Below are positions 47,062-54,738 of a stretch of 64,000 nucleotides of DNA, piece by piece. The DNA comes from an uncultured Prevotellaceae bacterium (lineage in GTDB: Bacteria > Bacteroidota > Bacteroidia > Bacteroidales > Bacteroidaceae). How positions within the stretch are numbered: the first letter of the stretch is position 1; each line of letters opens with the position of its first letter. The translations under genes were made by a program, and so were the position numbers. The stretch spans positions 1 to 64,000 of the forward strand of contig CAMAFX010000001.1 of assembly GCA_945833925.1 (NCBI GenBank), given 5' to 3'. Below the pieces are notes generated by a model. The model saw only the letters and a list, made by a program, of their open reading frames with translations. It made no database searches and had not been told where the DNA came from.

Positions 47062-47250
47062 TTTGAATTAGGTTTTTATTTAGTTAGTTTTTATGTTTAT
47101 TTCACTTCTCATGGTATTCGCAGGGGGTGTTCCGGAGTATGCTCAGGACGTGCCTGGCATGCTCGCAGGACGTTCATGCCTGCCTTGTTGGTATTCGTAT
47201 GCGCAATGCTCGTATTATGCGTGCGCGTAGTTAGTACACTTTATGATTAG
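47062..47250 (-). promoter_or_regulatory. Long structured leader of the FAS1/SusCD operon
   Basis: About 190 transcribed bases without a gene. The segment 47110-47230 is GC-rich against A/T-rich flanks. It has GGTATTCG twice (47113 and 47190), a repeated GCTC-AGGACGT-GCCTG block (47141-47156 and 47161-47182), and an inverted repeat GGCATG/CATGCC (47156-47161 with 47175-47180). It could fold as a regulatory RNA element or carry an antisense RNA, as known for some Bacteroides SusC operons. No known riboswitch was recognised. Confidence 0.4.
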
Positions 47251-47258
47251 CAAATTTA
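47251..47258 (-). promoter_or_regulatory. Candidate -7 element of the FAS1/SusCD operon
   Basis: TAAATTTG on the minus strand fits TAnnTTTG. It is the only such match between the terminator at 47331-47371 and the first gene. No -33 TTTG is found at 19-21 bases, which may point to an activator or alternative sigma factor. Confidence 0.4.
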
Positions 47259-47330
47259 ACGAAAGTTTTACTATTTACGGCTATTATAGCAAAGAAAATT
47301 GTACTTTTAGTAAAAATTAACTTAAAAATA

Positions 47331-47371
47331 TGTAAAAAACGACAAATGCGTTCTCGTTCTGCTTGTCGTTT
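47331..47371 (-). terminator. Intrinsic terminator of the GH43/GH128/peptidase operon
   Basis: On the minus strand a 9-bp stem (AAACGACAA at 47337-47345 pairing with TTGTCGTTT at 47363-47371), with a 17-base loop, is followed by a run of T. It separates this operon from the FAS1/SusCD operon. Confidence 0.75.
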
Positions 47372-47390
47372 CTCGTCTTTACATAACAAA

Positions 47391-47418
47391 TCCGGACCTC
47401 GTATTATGGAGATCCGGA
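47391..47418. repeat. Hairpin with paired TCCGGA blocks
   Basis: TCCGGAcCTC at 47391-47400 pairs with GAGaTCCGGA at 47409-47418 around an 8-base loop, with one mismatch. It sits between the peptidase stop and the terminator and may stabilise the transcript end. Confidence 0.6.
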
Positions 47419-47469
47419 CCGTTGGTATGGCGCATGTCTATGCGCGGAAAGTGATAGATTTGCGAGTTG

Positions 47470-50463
47470 TCAGAAGACGACTTTCTTGCCGTTTACGATG
47501 AAGATTCCCCGGCCGCCGGGAGTGCTTACCCTGCGTCCGCTGAGGTCGTATATCTTAGTGTCAGCATTGCCTCTTTCGGGGTCTGCCGACACACTCTTGA
47601 CAGGGAGAATCTCTTCCTGAGTCATGTTGCCGTACGAGAACAGGCGGAAGTTGTCGAACATGGTCCACGAACCATTGTTGCTGGTACCTGTCTTGATACC
47701 GAGTTTCATGGTTGCTGCAGTCGACGTGGTAACCATAACGCTGTTGTCGTAGAGACCTTTCCTGAAGAAATAGCTTGCGCTCTGCATGTTGTTGGGGATG
47801 TATACCTTTGTGGCAACTGCTACGCTTCCACTGCCCGGTGATGTTGACTGTGCATCGTCAAAGATATTCTTGATAAGGGTGTTCTTTGTCTTGACGTACA
47901 ACTGTGCCTTAACCTCGTCAGTACCAGCCTGATAGTCCTTGTATGCATCTGCGTATGCCTTTGAGCGCTGGAATGCCTGTGCCCTTACTTCGTAGGTTCC
48001 TGCTGGCATCTTCAACGATGTCGTCTGGCTGAAGTCGGCAGACTTCTGGTAGAACTCAGCGCATCCGTAGTTTATGGTGGCAGTGGTGCTCCATCCGTTG
48101 CTGTTCTCGGTCAGACCTGGGTTTACAAGGAAATAAGTGAGGTTGAACGGTTTGCTCGGATCTGTAATCTTCACACCCGAAAGGAACGTTGTTATGGCAT
48201 CCTTAAGCGAATTGATAGCATCTTTTATCTCGCTGGTTGTCTTGTAGTTGTCTTTACTGCTCTGGATTGCCTCAATGGTGGTGTTGATGGCATCGTCGAA
48301 CTCCTGAGTGTCGGTGCCAACGATAGCAGATGTGTGAGGTGTCTCAACAGTTGCTGTAGCATTTTTCAGCAGTTCTTCCAACTCGTCTGCTACAACCTTG
48401 ATGGCTGCATCCTCAAAAGTCTTTGTCTCTTGTTCGGTCATAAGGAACCAGCGCTGAGATGCAGCACTGTTTGAAGCGTTGTAGCCCGACGTAACGGTGT
48501 TGTAGCTTGATGTAGACTTATTGAATGTTGTCGATCCCTCGAGGGCAGAGTGGCCCGAAGAACTGAGAACCCAGAAACTGCTGCCGCTGTAGTTGCTTAA
48601 TGTCGACGACTGGCGCGAAGGCATCAGGTGGAACTTTTCCGAGCTTCCGGGAGTGGTCTTCTTTACACCCTTGATGGTGTTGCTCGAGAAGGTGAGATAT
48701 CTATCCTGACCAATATTGTAGAATGTATAGTAGCAGGTCTTTGGGTCGTATCCTATGTACCATGCGCAGTCGTCGTTGCCGAAGACATCCTCGGTCTCGA
48801 AGTTCTTGACGAGACCCGTACTTGTCATGCCAAGATAGCTTGTCAAGCCTCCGCATGTCTTTTCCTCACACTTGATATAGTATTTCACACTGTCCATCTG
48901 CGTGAATACATAGGCAGGAGTAGCAAAGCCAACGCTGCTGGAGCATGGCAGGCCGTCCTGATGGAGTGCGTGCGTGATGAGGATGTTGGCATAGTACAGA
49001 GGCTTGTTAGAAGGCTGGTAACTGTCCTCGTGAGCACCGTTGATGCCGTAAGGCCACATGTGTGTACCATCGCCAGTAAGGGTTGAAGTTGAACTGTTGT
49101 CGAAGAAACGAACCATACTGGTGGCACGCGGGCCAAGCCACAAGCCTCGTGATGTCTCGGCACGAAGGTTGGCGTTGTTATACCATTCGCCCGTTGTACC
49201 TACACCCACGCCGTGGTTTGTCTCGTGAAGGATGGTTCCGGTCTGCTGATAAGCCTCCTTCTGACTGACGCGCATCCAGCCGCCATACGAGCAGTCGGCG
49301 GTACCGGCGCCTGCACCGGCGCCCCATACATAGTGTACCTGCAGGTAGAATCCCCTGATGTTGCTCAGGTTGTTGTACATCCATACTGTTTCGGCAGATG
49401 CAGAGTTGATGCGTCGGTTCTGTTGCTCGTCGCCAGCAAAGTCGTAGCTGTAGTTGACGGTGCCCTTTGGCAGTGTGGCAATCTTTACGACCTCACCATA
49501 GCCCACCTTCCACGTGCTTGTACGGGCGTATGCGCGAACGTAATATATTGTGCCTGGCTCCAGATTGTCCATATGGTAGATATTGCCATTGTTAGAATAA
49601 TAGAGCGTGCTTGTTTCGTCGAGGATGGTTGGGTTGGGATGCTTGCTCCAGCAGAATCCTTTCTCGGCAGCCGAACCGCTCACTGTGAGGCGTCCCAGTG
49701 CTATGGTTGTTCCCATTGCCACGTAGGGGTGCGTGGTTACCTTTGGAGTGGATCCGGTGGCATTCTCAATGCGGAAGGTGATGGTGGCTTTCTGCAGTGC
49801 CGTGACGGCTTCGCTTACGCCTTCTGCCCCTTTGCCCTTCAGTGCCTTCACCTTGTCGATGGCGGCAAGCAGTTCGTCGGCAGTCTTTCCGCCTTCCTTG
49901 TACACGCCCTCAGCCTTGGCTATGACTTTGTCCAGTTCAGCATCTATCTTGCTGTTGTCCACACCATTGTAGATGAGTCGGAAGTTGTCGATGCAGAACC
50001 AGTTACCGGTGGCAGAGGTGAGCTTTGCTCCGACTGTTGCTTTGCCGTTGACAACGGTAAACTCCACACTGTAGTCATCTGCCTCGTGAACCTCGGTAGT
50101 GGCATCGTTGGCGTAGATGAGACCTCCGGTGCATGTGGCACTGGTGTTGTTCTGGTTGATATGCTGTGCTCCGGCAATGAGGGTGTATGTACCGGTGGTC
50201 ATGTTGCTGAGTTTCTGGTACATGCCCTGATTGGTACCCAGTTTGCTTCCCTTTGCAACATACTTCTCCATCCATACGTCGCCGTTGCTCTTGCTGAACG
50301 TGTTGGCGGTGTTGTATGTGAAGCTTCCGGCATTCTCCCATGCCGCAAATCGTGCGGCAAAGTCAGGGTTGTCCAGATACTTGCTTGTTACGTCGGTCTG
50401 TGCTCTCATACTGATGGCGCTGGATATAGCCAGCACCATCATTGTGATATTGAGTTTCTTCAT
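47470..50463 (-). CDS. Putative secreted zinc metallopeptidase with carbohydrate-binding modules
   Basis: A 997-residue protein with a signal peptide (about 1-21). It has an N-terminal jelly-roll-like module (25-165), a helical linker (170-225) and a fibronectin-like region (235-330). A domain around 340-540 contains HETNHGVGVGTT, in which His413, Glu414 and His417 form an HExxH zinc site. A Gly follows three residues after the second His, but Thr stands at the metzincin third-ligand position. A beta-trefoil (ricin-like) region with repeated QRW-type ends follows (about 560-690), then a second helical linker, a second jelly roll (about 785-930) and a sorting-tail-like end (YDLSGRRV ... GIFIVNGKKV). 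I do not recognise the exact peptidase family. It is the last gene of the GH43/GH128 unit, which suggests action on glycoproteins (inference). Confidence 0.72.
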   Translation of the reverse strand: MKKLNITMMVLAISSAISMRAQTDVTSKYLDNPDFAARFAAWENAGSFTYNTANTFSKSNGDVWMEKYVAKGSKLGTNQGMYQKLSNMTTGTYTLIAGAQHINQNNTSATCTGGLIYANDATTEVHEADDYSVEFTVVNGKATVGAKLTSATGNWFCIDNFRLIYNGVDNSKIDAELDKVIAKAEGVYKEGGKTADELLAAIDKVKALKGKGAEGVSEAVTALQKATITFRIENATGSTPKVTTHPYVAMGTTIALGRLTVSGSAAEKGFCWSKHPNPTILDETSTLYYSNNGNIYHMDNLEPGTIYYVRAYARTSTWKVGYGEVVKIATLPKGTVNYSYDFAGDEQQNRRINSASAETVWMYNNLSNIRGFYLQVHYVWGAGAGAGTADCSYGGWMRVSQKEAYQQTGTILHETNHGVGVGTTGEWYNNANLRAETSRGLWLGPRATSMVRFFDNSSTSTLTGDGTHMWPYGINGAHEDSYQPSNKPLYYANILITHALHQDGLPCSSSVGFATPAYVFTQMDSVKYYIKCEEKTCGGLTSYLGMTSTGLVKNFETEDVFGNDDCAWYIGYDPKTCYYTFYNIGQDRYLTFSSNTIKGVKKTTPGSSEKFHLMPSRQSSTLSNYSGSSFWVLSSSGHSALEGSTTFNKSTSSYNTVTSGYNASNSAASQRWFLMTEQETKTFEDAAIKVVADELEELLKNATATVETPHTSAIVGTDTQEFDDAINTTIEAIQSSKDNYKTTSEIKDAINSLKDAITTFLSGVKITDPSKPFNLTYFLVNPGLTENSNGWSTTATINYGCAEFYQKSADFSQTTSLKMPAGTYEVRAQAFQRSKAYADAYKDYQAGTDEVKAQLYVKTKNTLIKNIFDDAQSTSPGSGSVAVATKVYIPNNMQSASYFFRKGLYDNSVMVTTSTAATMKLGIKTGTSNNGSWTMFDNFRLFSYGNMTQEEILPVKSVSADPERGNADTKIYDLSGRRVSTPGGRGIFIVNGKKVVF

Positions 50464-50514
50464 ATTTCCGTTGTGTGTTTGCGTCTAACGTTAAATCGGG
50501 ATTATTCTCATCCG

Positions 50515-53301
50515 TTATTTCACGGAGACCTTAACGCTCTTCTTTCCGTTAGTGACGACGTAGATGCCTGCTGGCACTTTCTTGTTGAGGCTGACGCGCT
50601 GACCTGCCGCATTGTATACCGATGCGTCCTTGTCGCTGCAGTCAATGATTCCGTCGCTTACGCTTACGCTGAGAGCGTTGTTGGCTGCTGTGCTGATGAT
50701 GCCGGTTTCGGTGCCAGGCTTTACGATGATTGGTTCCTCATTGCCTGTGCCCTCGGGATCATCGCTGATAATCATCCATCCTACGTAGTCGCCGTTTGCC
50801 TTGGCGACGTTGCTCTCGCCACCTGTGTATGTGCCGTCAACCTGACGACGGAAACTGCCGCAGTATACGCCGCCGTTGTCATCCTTTGTAGTGCTGTGCA
50901 GACGCATGATGCTCGATGCGGCGTAGTTGTTGGTCTGTGCACCTGCTATGATGTATGGGTTCATCAGACTCAGGGTATTTCCTTCCTTATCCTTGAAGGT
51001 GATGGTCTGACGTGACGAACCGCCGCAAGGTGTCACGTTGTCGACTCCGACGGTAAGGAGCTTGCCCGAACCTATGGCAATCTGACCTGGAGAGCATGCA
51101 AAATAGTTGACGTTCTGGGCGTTGAATGTAGAGGTCACACCTTCCTGACGTACCAGTTTGACCTTGAAGCCCTTGTTGGTGATGTCGTAGACGCGGACAG
51201 TCACGGGTGCGTAGCTTGTCACGGTGGTGTTCTGCTGAGCCACAACAACAGGTGTCACACCCTCGGGGAATTCCTCCGGGAAGACAACGCTAACCTCTAC
51301 GCCCTTGACAGAGCCTACTTTCTGTGAGATGAGCATCATGTCGTCGTTGAGATGCATTACTGTATCGGGAGGGAGAATGAGATAGTCGATGGTCTCGGCG
51401 GTCTTGAAGTCAACAGGCGATGTGAGTGTCCATGGCAGGAAGCGGAACTTGAAGCTTGACTTGCTCATGCTCTGAATCTGGCTCGTGATGCCGTTGCTGG
51501 TGTTCTTGTTGCTTATCATACCCATCACCACGTATGGATTTGCATCCTGCTTGTCGATGTCGGTCGTTACGCTCTCCAGATTTGCTATCTTCAGCTGACC
51601 ATACTGCAAGAGTCCTACGCTGTTGGCTTGCGCAATAGTCACGCTGAACTCGTTGCTGATGTATTTCTTGCCGTTGTCGTAGTACTCAGTGACGCGGTAA
51701 TATGATATTCCGACCTCTCTCTCGGTTGTCGTGTACTTGTAGGCACTGCCGCTTTTGCTTGCCTGGTCGATAGGTGTCACGTTGCCGTTCTTCACCCATC
51801 TTGAAGAGCCGGGTGCCTTGCGCTCTACTACGATAGAGTCGAGCATGTCGCCGTTGGGGTCGGTCCATTCGAGGGTTACTGCACCGCTGCTCTTGGTGAA
51901 GGTGCCTGTGATGCTGCTTGGCTCGTTGTACACGATGGTTGGAACATACTCGTTCTCAGCCTTGTAGCCAAGGCCTACGTCCATTGTGGCATAGTACTGG
52001 CCGAGCTTTGTGAGCTGGTTGTCGCGCCATATCTTGGTGTACCACGCTTCGCTGTTCCAGTAGAAGTAGCGCTCTACCTTGTCTGTGCTGTTCAGACGGT
52101 CCAGGATAGGCTTGGTGCCGTCGTAGGTGGCGTTGTCGCTCTGGCGACCCGAAGCAAAGGCTCCGTTATTGCCCCAGCTTGAACCCCACAGCCACTCTGA
52201 AATCCAACATGGGCGTCCCTTGCCGTAGTTGCTGATGTACCAGTCGAGACTGTTGAACTGACCGTCCCAGTAGCAGTGAAGGTCGAGTATGTCGCATCGC
52301 CAGCCACGCTTGTCAATCTCGTTGATGAACTCTGTGAGGTGGCCCATCGAACCATCGTGCGAACTCTCGGAACAGAGGCGCAGACCGGTACGCATCAGGT
52401 TCTGCCAGTTGTTGAGGATGGTGGCAACGTCCTGTGGATGGTCGTCTGATGCGTTGCCAGGCTCGTTGTTGGTTTTCATGTGGCAGGTTCCTGTCACGCT
52501 TCCGCAGGTGGCTGCTGATGGCCAGTCCTCGTAGATGTGGTGTGACACCCATTCCACGTCAGGTAGCAGTGATGCATTTCCCTGTCCCCAGTCGAAGCAC
52601 GACGTGGTGTTGAGTGCGTCGTTGGCGCTCTGAGATGTGTCGTGTACACCAGCCTTGCTGGCATTGTACCAGTGGAACATGCGATACGAGCTGATCTTGC
52701 CCTTGAGAGGTGCTGGAACAACACTGATCTCCAGGTCCTCGAGGTCGGCAATGAAGCATCGGCTATAGCCCCAGCCGCCTTTGCCGACAGCGAATGTCAC
52801 CATGTGTCCGCGCTTGAGTTTGAAACTCTTGATGTTGTTGTTGAGCTGAACGGTGTTCAGAGTGTTCATGAATCCTCCCGAGTTGCCAAAGCCGTAGTTG
52901 TTGTACGACTCGCCCTGGAAGTTCTCCTCTGTATAGCAGGTCAGCGGTTTGTAGTTCTTGTCGTATGGGAAGATGATGGCACCGCGGTTGTACATCTGTA
53001 CGATACAGTTTGTGCCATTGACAGCCTTTTCGCCTTTGATGTAGATGTTGTTCATCAATGACGAGAGCACCTTGCTTGGCTTGATGCTTTTTATTATGAC
53101 CACGGCATGCTCCGTGTCGACGATGTTGACGCTACCCGTCTTGGATACGCCAAATGGCTGGGTGTTGGTGATGACATAGTCAACGTCGCCCGTAACGTCA
53201 ACGGCAGTAGTTACCTGGTCTACAGTTGTAATCTTGTTTCTCGCAAAACCCATGCTGGACATGAAGGCGAGTGCAATGGTTGCAAGTGTTCTTAGTTTCA
53301 T
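50515..53301 (-). CDS. Secreted GH128-type endo-beta-1,3-glucanase, multi-domain
   Basis: A 928-residue protein with a signal peptide (about 1-20). An N-terminal beta domain (20-195) is followed by a glycosyl-hydrolase catalytic-core TIM barrel (about 205-440). Glu280 in NNEPG is the likely acid/base and Glu369 in WISEWLWG the nucleophile, the arrangement seen in GH128 (asl1-like) enzymes. Supporting features are HWYNAS early in the barrel and LDLHCYWDG before the second Glu. A fibronectin type III-like domain (about 455-560) and two further beta domains follow. The end (VYNAAGQRVSL ... AGIYVVTNGKKSVKV) resembles a type 9 sorting tail. Known GH128 members cut beta-1,3-glucans such as laminarin or fungal wall glucan. 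It sits between the GH43 gene (100 bases upstream) and the peptidase gene (51 bases downstream). Confidence 0.8.
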   Translation of the reverse strand: MKLRTLATIALAFMSSMGFARNKITTVDQVTTAVDVTGDVDYVITNTQPFGVSKTGSVNIVDTEHAVVIIKSIKPSKVLSSLMNNIYIKGEKAVNGTNCIVQMYNRGAIIFPYDKNYKPLTCYTEENFQGESYNNYGFGNSGGFMNTLNTVQLNNNIKSFKLKRGHMVTFAVGKGGWGYSRCFIADLEDLEISVVPAPLKGKISSYRMFHWYNASKAGVHDTSQSANDALNTTSCFDWGQGNASLLPDVEWVSHHIYEDWPSAATCGSVTGTCHMKTNNEPGNASDDHPQDVATILNNWQNLMRTGLRLCSESSHDGSMGHLTEFINEIDKRGWRCDILDLHCYWDGQFNSLDWYISNYGKGRPCWISEWLWGSSWGNNGAFASGRQSDNATYDGTKPILDRLNSTDKVERYFYWNSEAWYTKIWRDNQLTKLGQYYATMDVGLGYKAENEYVPTIVYNEPSSITGTFTKSSGAVTLEWTDPNGDMLDSIVVERKAPGSSRWVKNGNVTPIDQASKSGSAYKYTTTEREVGISYYRVTEYYDNGKKYISNEFSVTIAQANSVGLLQYGQLKIANLESVTTDIDKQDANPYVVMGMISNKNTSNGITSQIQSMSKSSFKFRFLPWTLTSPVDFKTAETIDYLILPPDTVMHLNDDMMLISQKVGSVKGVEVSVVFPEEFPEGVTPVVVAQQNTTVTSYAPVTVRVYDITNKGFKVKLVRQEGVTSTFNAQNVNYFACSPGQIAIGSGKLLTVGVDNVTPCGGSSRQTITFKDKEGNTLSLMNPYIIAGAQTNNYAASSIMRLHSTTKDDNGGVYCGSFRRQVDGTYTGGESNVAKANGDYVGWMIISDDPEGTGNEEPIIVKPGTETGIISTAANNALSVSVSDGIIDCSDKDASVYNAAGQRVSLNKKVPAGIYVVTNGKKSVKVSVK

Positions 53302-53401
53302 CTGATTTTATTTTTTGGTAAGGCTGCCACTGCGCGTGACAGCCTTGTTGTATGGTTAATTTGTTTTAGACCCTCTCCCGCTGGCTGAATAGCAGCAGAG
53401 A

Positions 53402-54562
53402 TTATTTTGAATAGAAGTCCTTGAGGTGCTTCTGCTGTGCCTGGTAAGCCTTGAGACTTGCCTCTGCCTTCAGTGTTGCCTTTATCTCGTCGATCATCGA
53501 CTGGCGGTTCTGGAGCTGGTAGAGGGTGAGTGTGGGCACGGCGCGCTTTGCAAGGTGCTCAACCTCCTGACTCAGGTCACTCCATGCCTTCAGCAGTGCC
53601 TCCTCCTCGGCGGTGATGGCGATTACGGTTCCGTGGCGTGGAGTGAACAGACCCTTTGTTGCAGTGTTCTGAACCTGCTTGAATGTCTTGAGGTCAGTGC
53701 TCTTGCAGAACTGGTAGTGGCCGTTCATGTAGCAGTCGTACATCAGTACCCATGTGCCGTCGAAGAGACGGAACACTCCGGCACCCTCGACAGCCTCCTT
53801 GGTGTCCTGGCAGAAGCCTGGCTGGAGATCGGCTGTTGTGATGTTGTGGAGGTTCTTCACTATGAACTGCTTGATGCCTTTCTCGCGCTGTCCCTCGGTC
53901 TTGAAGAATACGTGGTACATACCGTCGTCGTCGCGTACGATGTCGGTATCGATGCTGGCATTGTTTACGTCGAAGAGAACCTTTGGCTCGCCCTCGAGGT
54001 CGCTGAAGTCAGCATTTGCATATTGATAGTAAACCTTGTCGTAAGGTATCGAACCGTCGTTGGTGAGAAGGCTGTAGTAAACCATATACTTGCCTGCATC
54101 CACGTCGAAGATGGTCTGAGGGGCCCAGACACGTGTCACGTTGGCAAAATTTGTTCCCTTGTATTTCTCAGGGAAGTGAACTGTGTGATGCTCCCAGTTG
54201 ATGAGGTTCTTCGAACGGAGCAGCACCAGACCACGGTTGCTTGCCCATCCCTGACTGCTTGCCATGTCGGTGACAACCTGGTAGAAGTAGCCGTCCTCGC
54301 CGCGAAGGATGTGTGGGTCGCGCACAGCCTTCTTCAGGGCGATGGTGTCGCTGGCGATGATAGGATTGCCGTTGTTCAGCGGGGTGTAGTTCCATCCGTC
54401 CTCACTGAGGGCATAGCGAATCTGCTCTTCCTGAGGAGCGTTGCCTGTGAAGTAGGTGAAGAGATAGGATGTGTACTTGTTTGTGGTCTTTGCCATCAAA
54501 CTGGTAGAGGCTACTGCACCGATAACAACGGCAGCAGCGAGTCTTGCAAAACTGTTTTTCAT
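53402..54562 (-). CDS. Secreted GH43-family glycosidase
   Basis: 387 residues from the ATG at 54562. The frame is open to 54679, but that ATG lies upstream of the predicted transcript start and gives no signal peptide, while MKNSFARLAAAVVIG does. The five-bladed propeller fold of GH43 is indicated by the base Asp82 in VRDPHIL, the modulator Asp205 or Asp207 in SIDTDIV and the acid Glu259 in VEGAGVF. GH43 enzymes are mostly arabinofuranosidases or xylosidases, with some beta-1,3-galactosidases. Which applies here cannot be told. The last 60 residues are a charged, helical tail. It is the first gene of a three-gene unit and has one of the best promoters in the window just upstream. Confidence 0.88.
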   Translation of the reverse strand: MKNSFARLAAAVVIGAVASTSLMAKTTNKYTSYLFTYFTGNAPQEEQIRYALSEDGWNYTPLNNGNPIIASDTIALKKAVRDPHILRGEDGYFYQVVTDMASSQGWASNRGLVLLRSKNLINWEHHTVHFPEKYKGTNFANVTRVWAPQTIFDVDAGKYMVYYSLLTNDGSIPYDKVYYQYANADFSDLEGEPKVLFDVNNASIDTDIVRDDDGMYHVFFKTEGQREKGIKQFIVKNLHNITTADLQPGFCQDTKEAVEGAGVFRLFDGTWVLMYDCYMNGHYQFCKSTDLKTFKQVQNTATKGLFTPRHGTVIAITAEEEALLKAWSDLSQEVEHLAKRAVPTLTLYQLQNRQSMIDEIKATLKAEASLKAYQAQQKHLKDFYSK

Positions 54563-54666
54563 AGAATTTGTTATTTGTGTTTGTATTAGTTTCTTGGGTT
54601 TAAGCGAGGGACCTGGCGCAAAGTATGCTTCTTGATAAAAGAAATGCGCGAGGTAACAACCACGCG

Positions 54667-54698
54667 CAAAGATAAGCACAATTTTTGTTATAACAAAG
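54667..54698 (-). promoter_or_regulatory. Bacteroidetes-type promoter of the GH43 operon
   Basis: On the minus strand CTTTG (54694-54698), a 19-base spacer, then TATCTTTG (54667-54674). Both elements and the spacing fit the consensus. The predicted start near 54659 leaves a leader of about 97 bases and rules out the longer GH43 reading frame. Confidence 0.7.
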
Positions 54699-54738
54699 TT
54701 ATGTCAGAGAAAGTTTCAGTCAGAAAAGTAAAAAAAGT

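Noticed and set aside
54563..54679. N-terminal extension of the GH43 protein
   Set aside because: The predicted promoter at 54667-54698 starts transcription below this ATG and the extension destroys the signal peptide.
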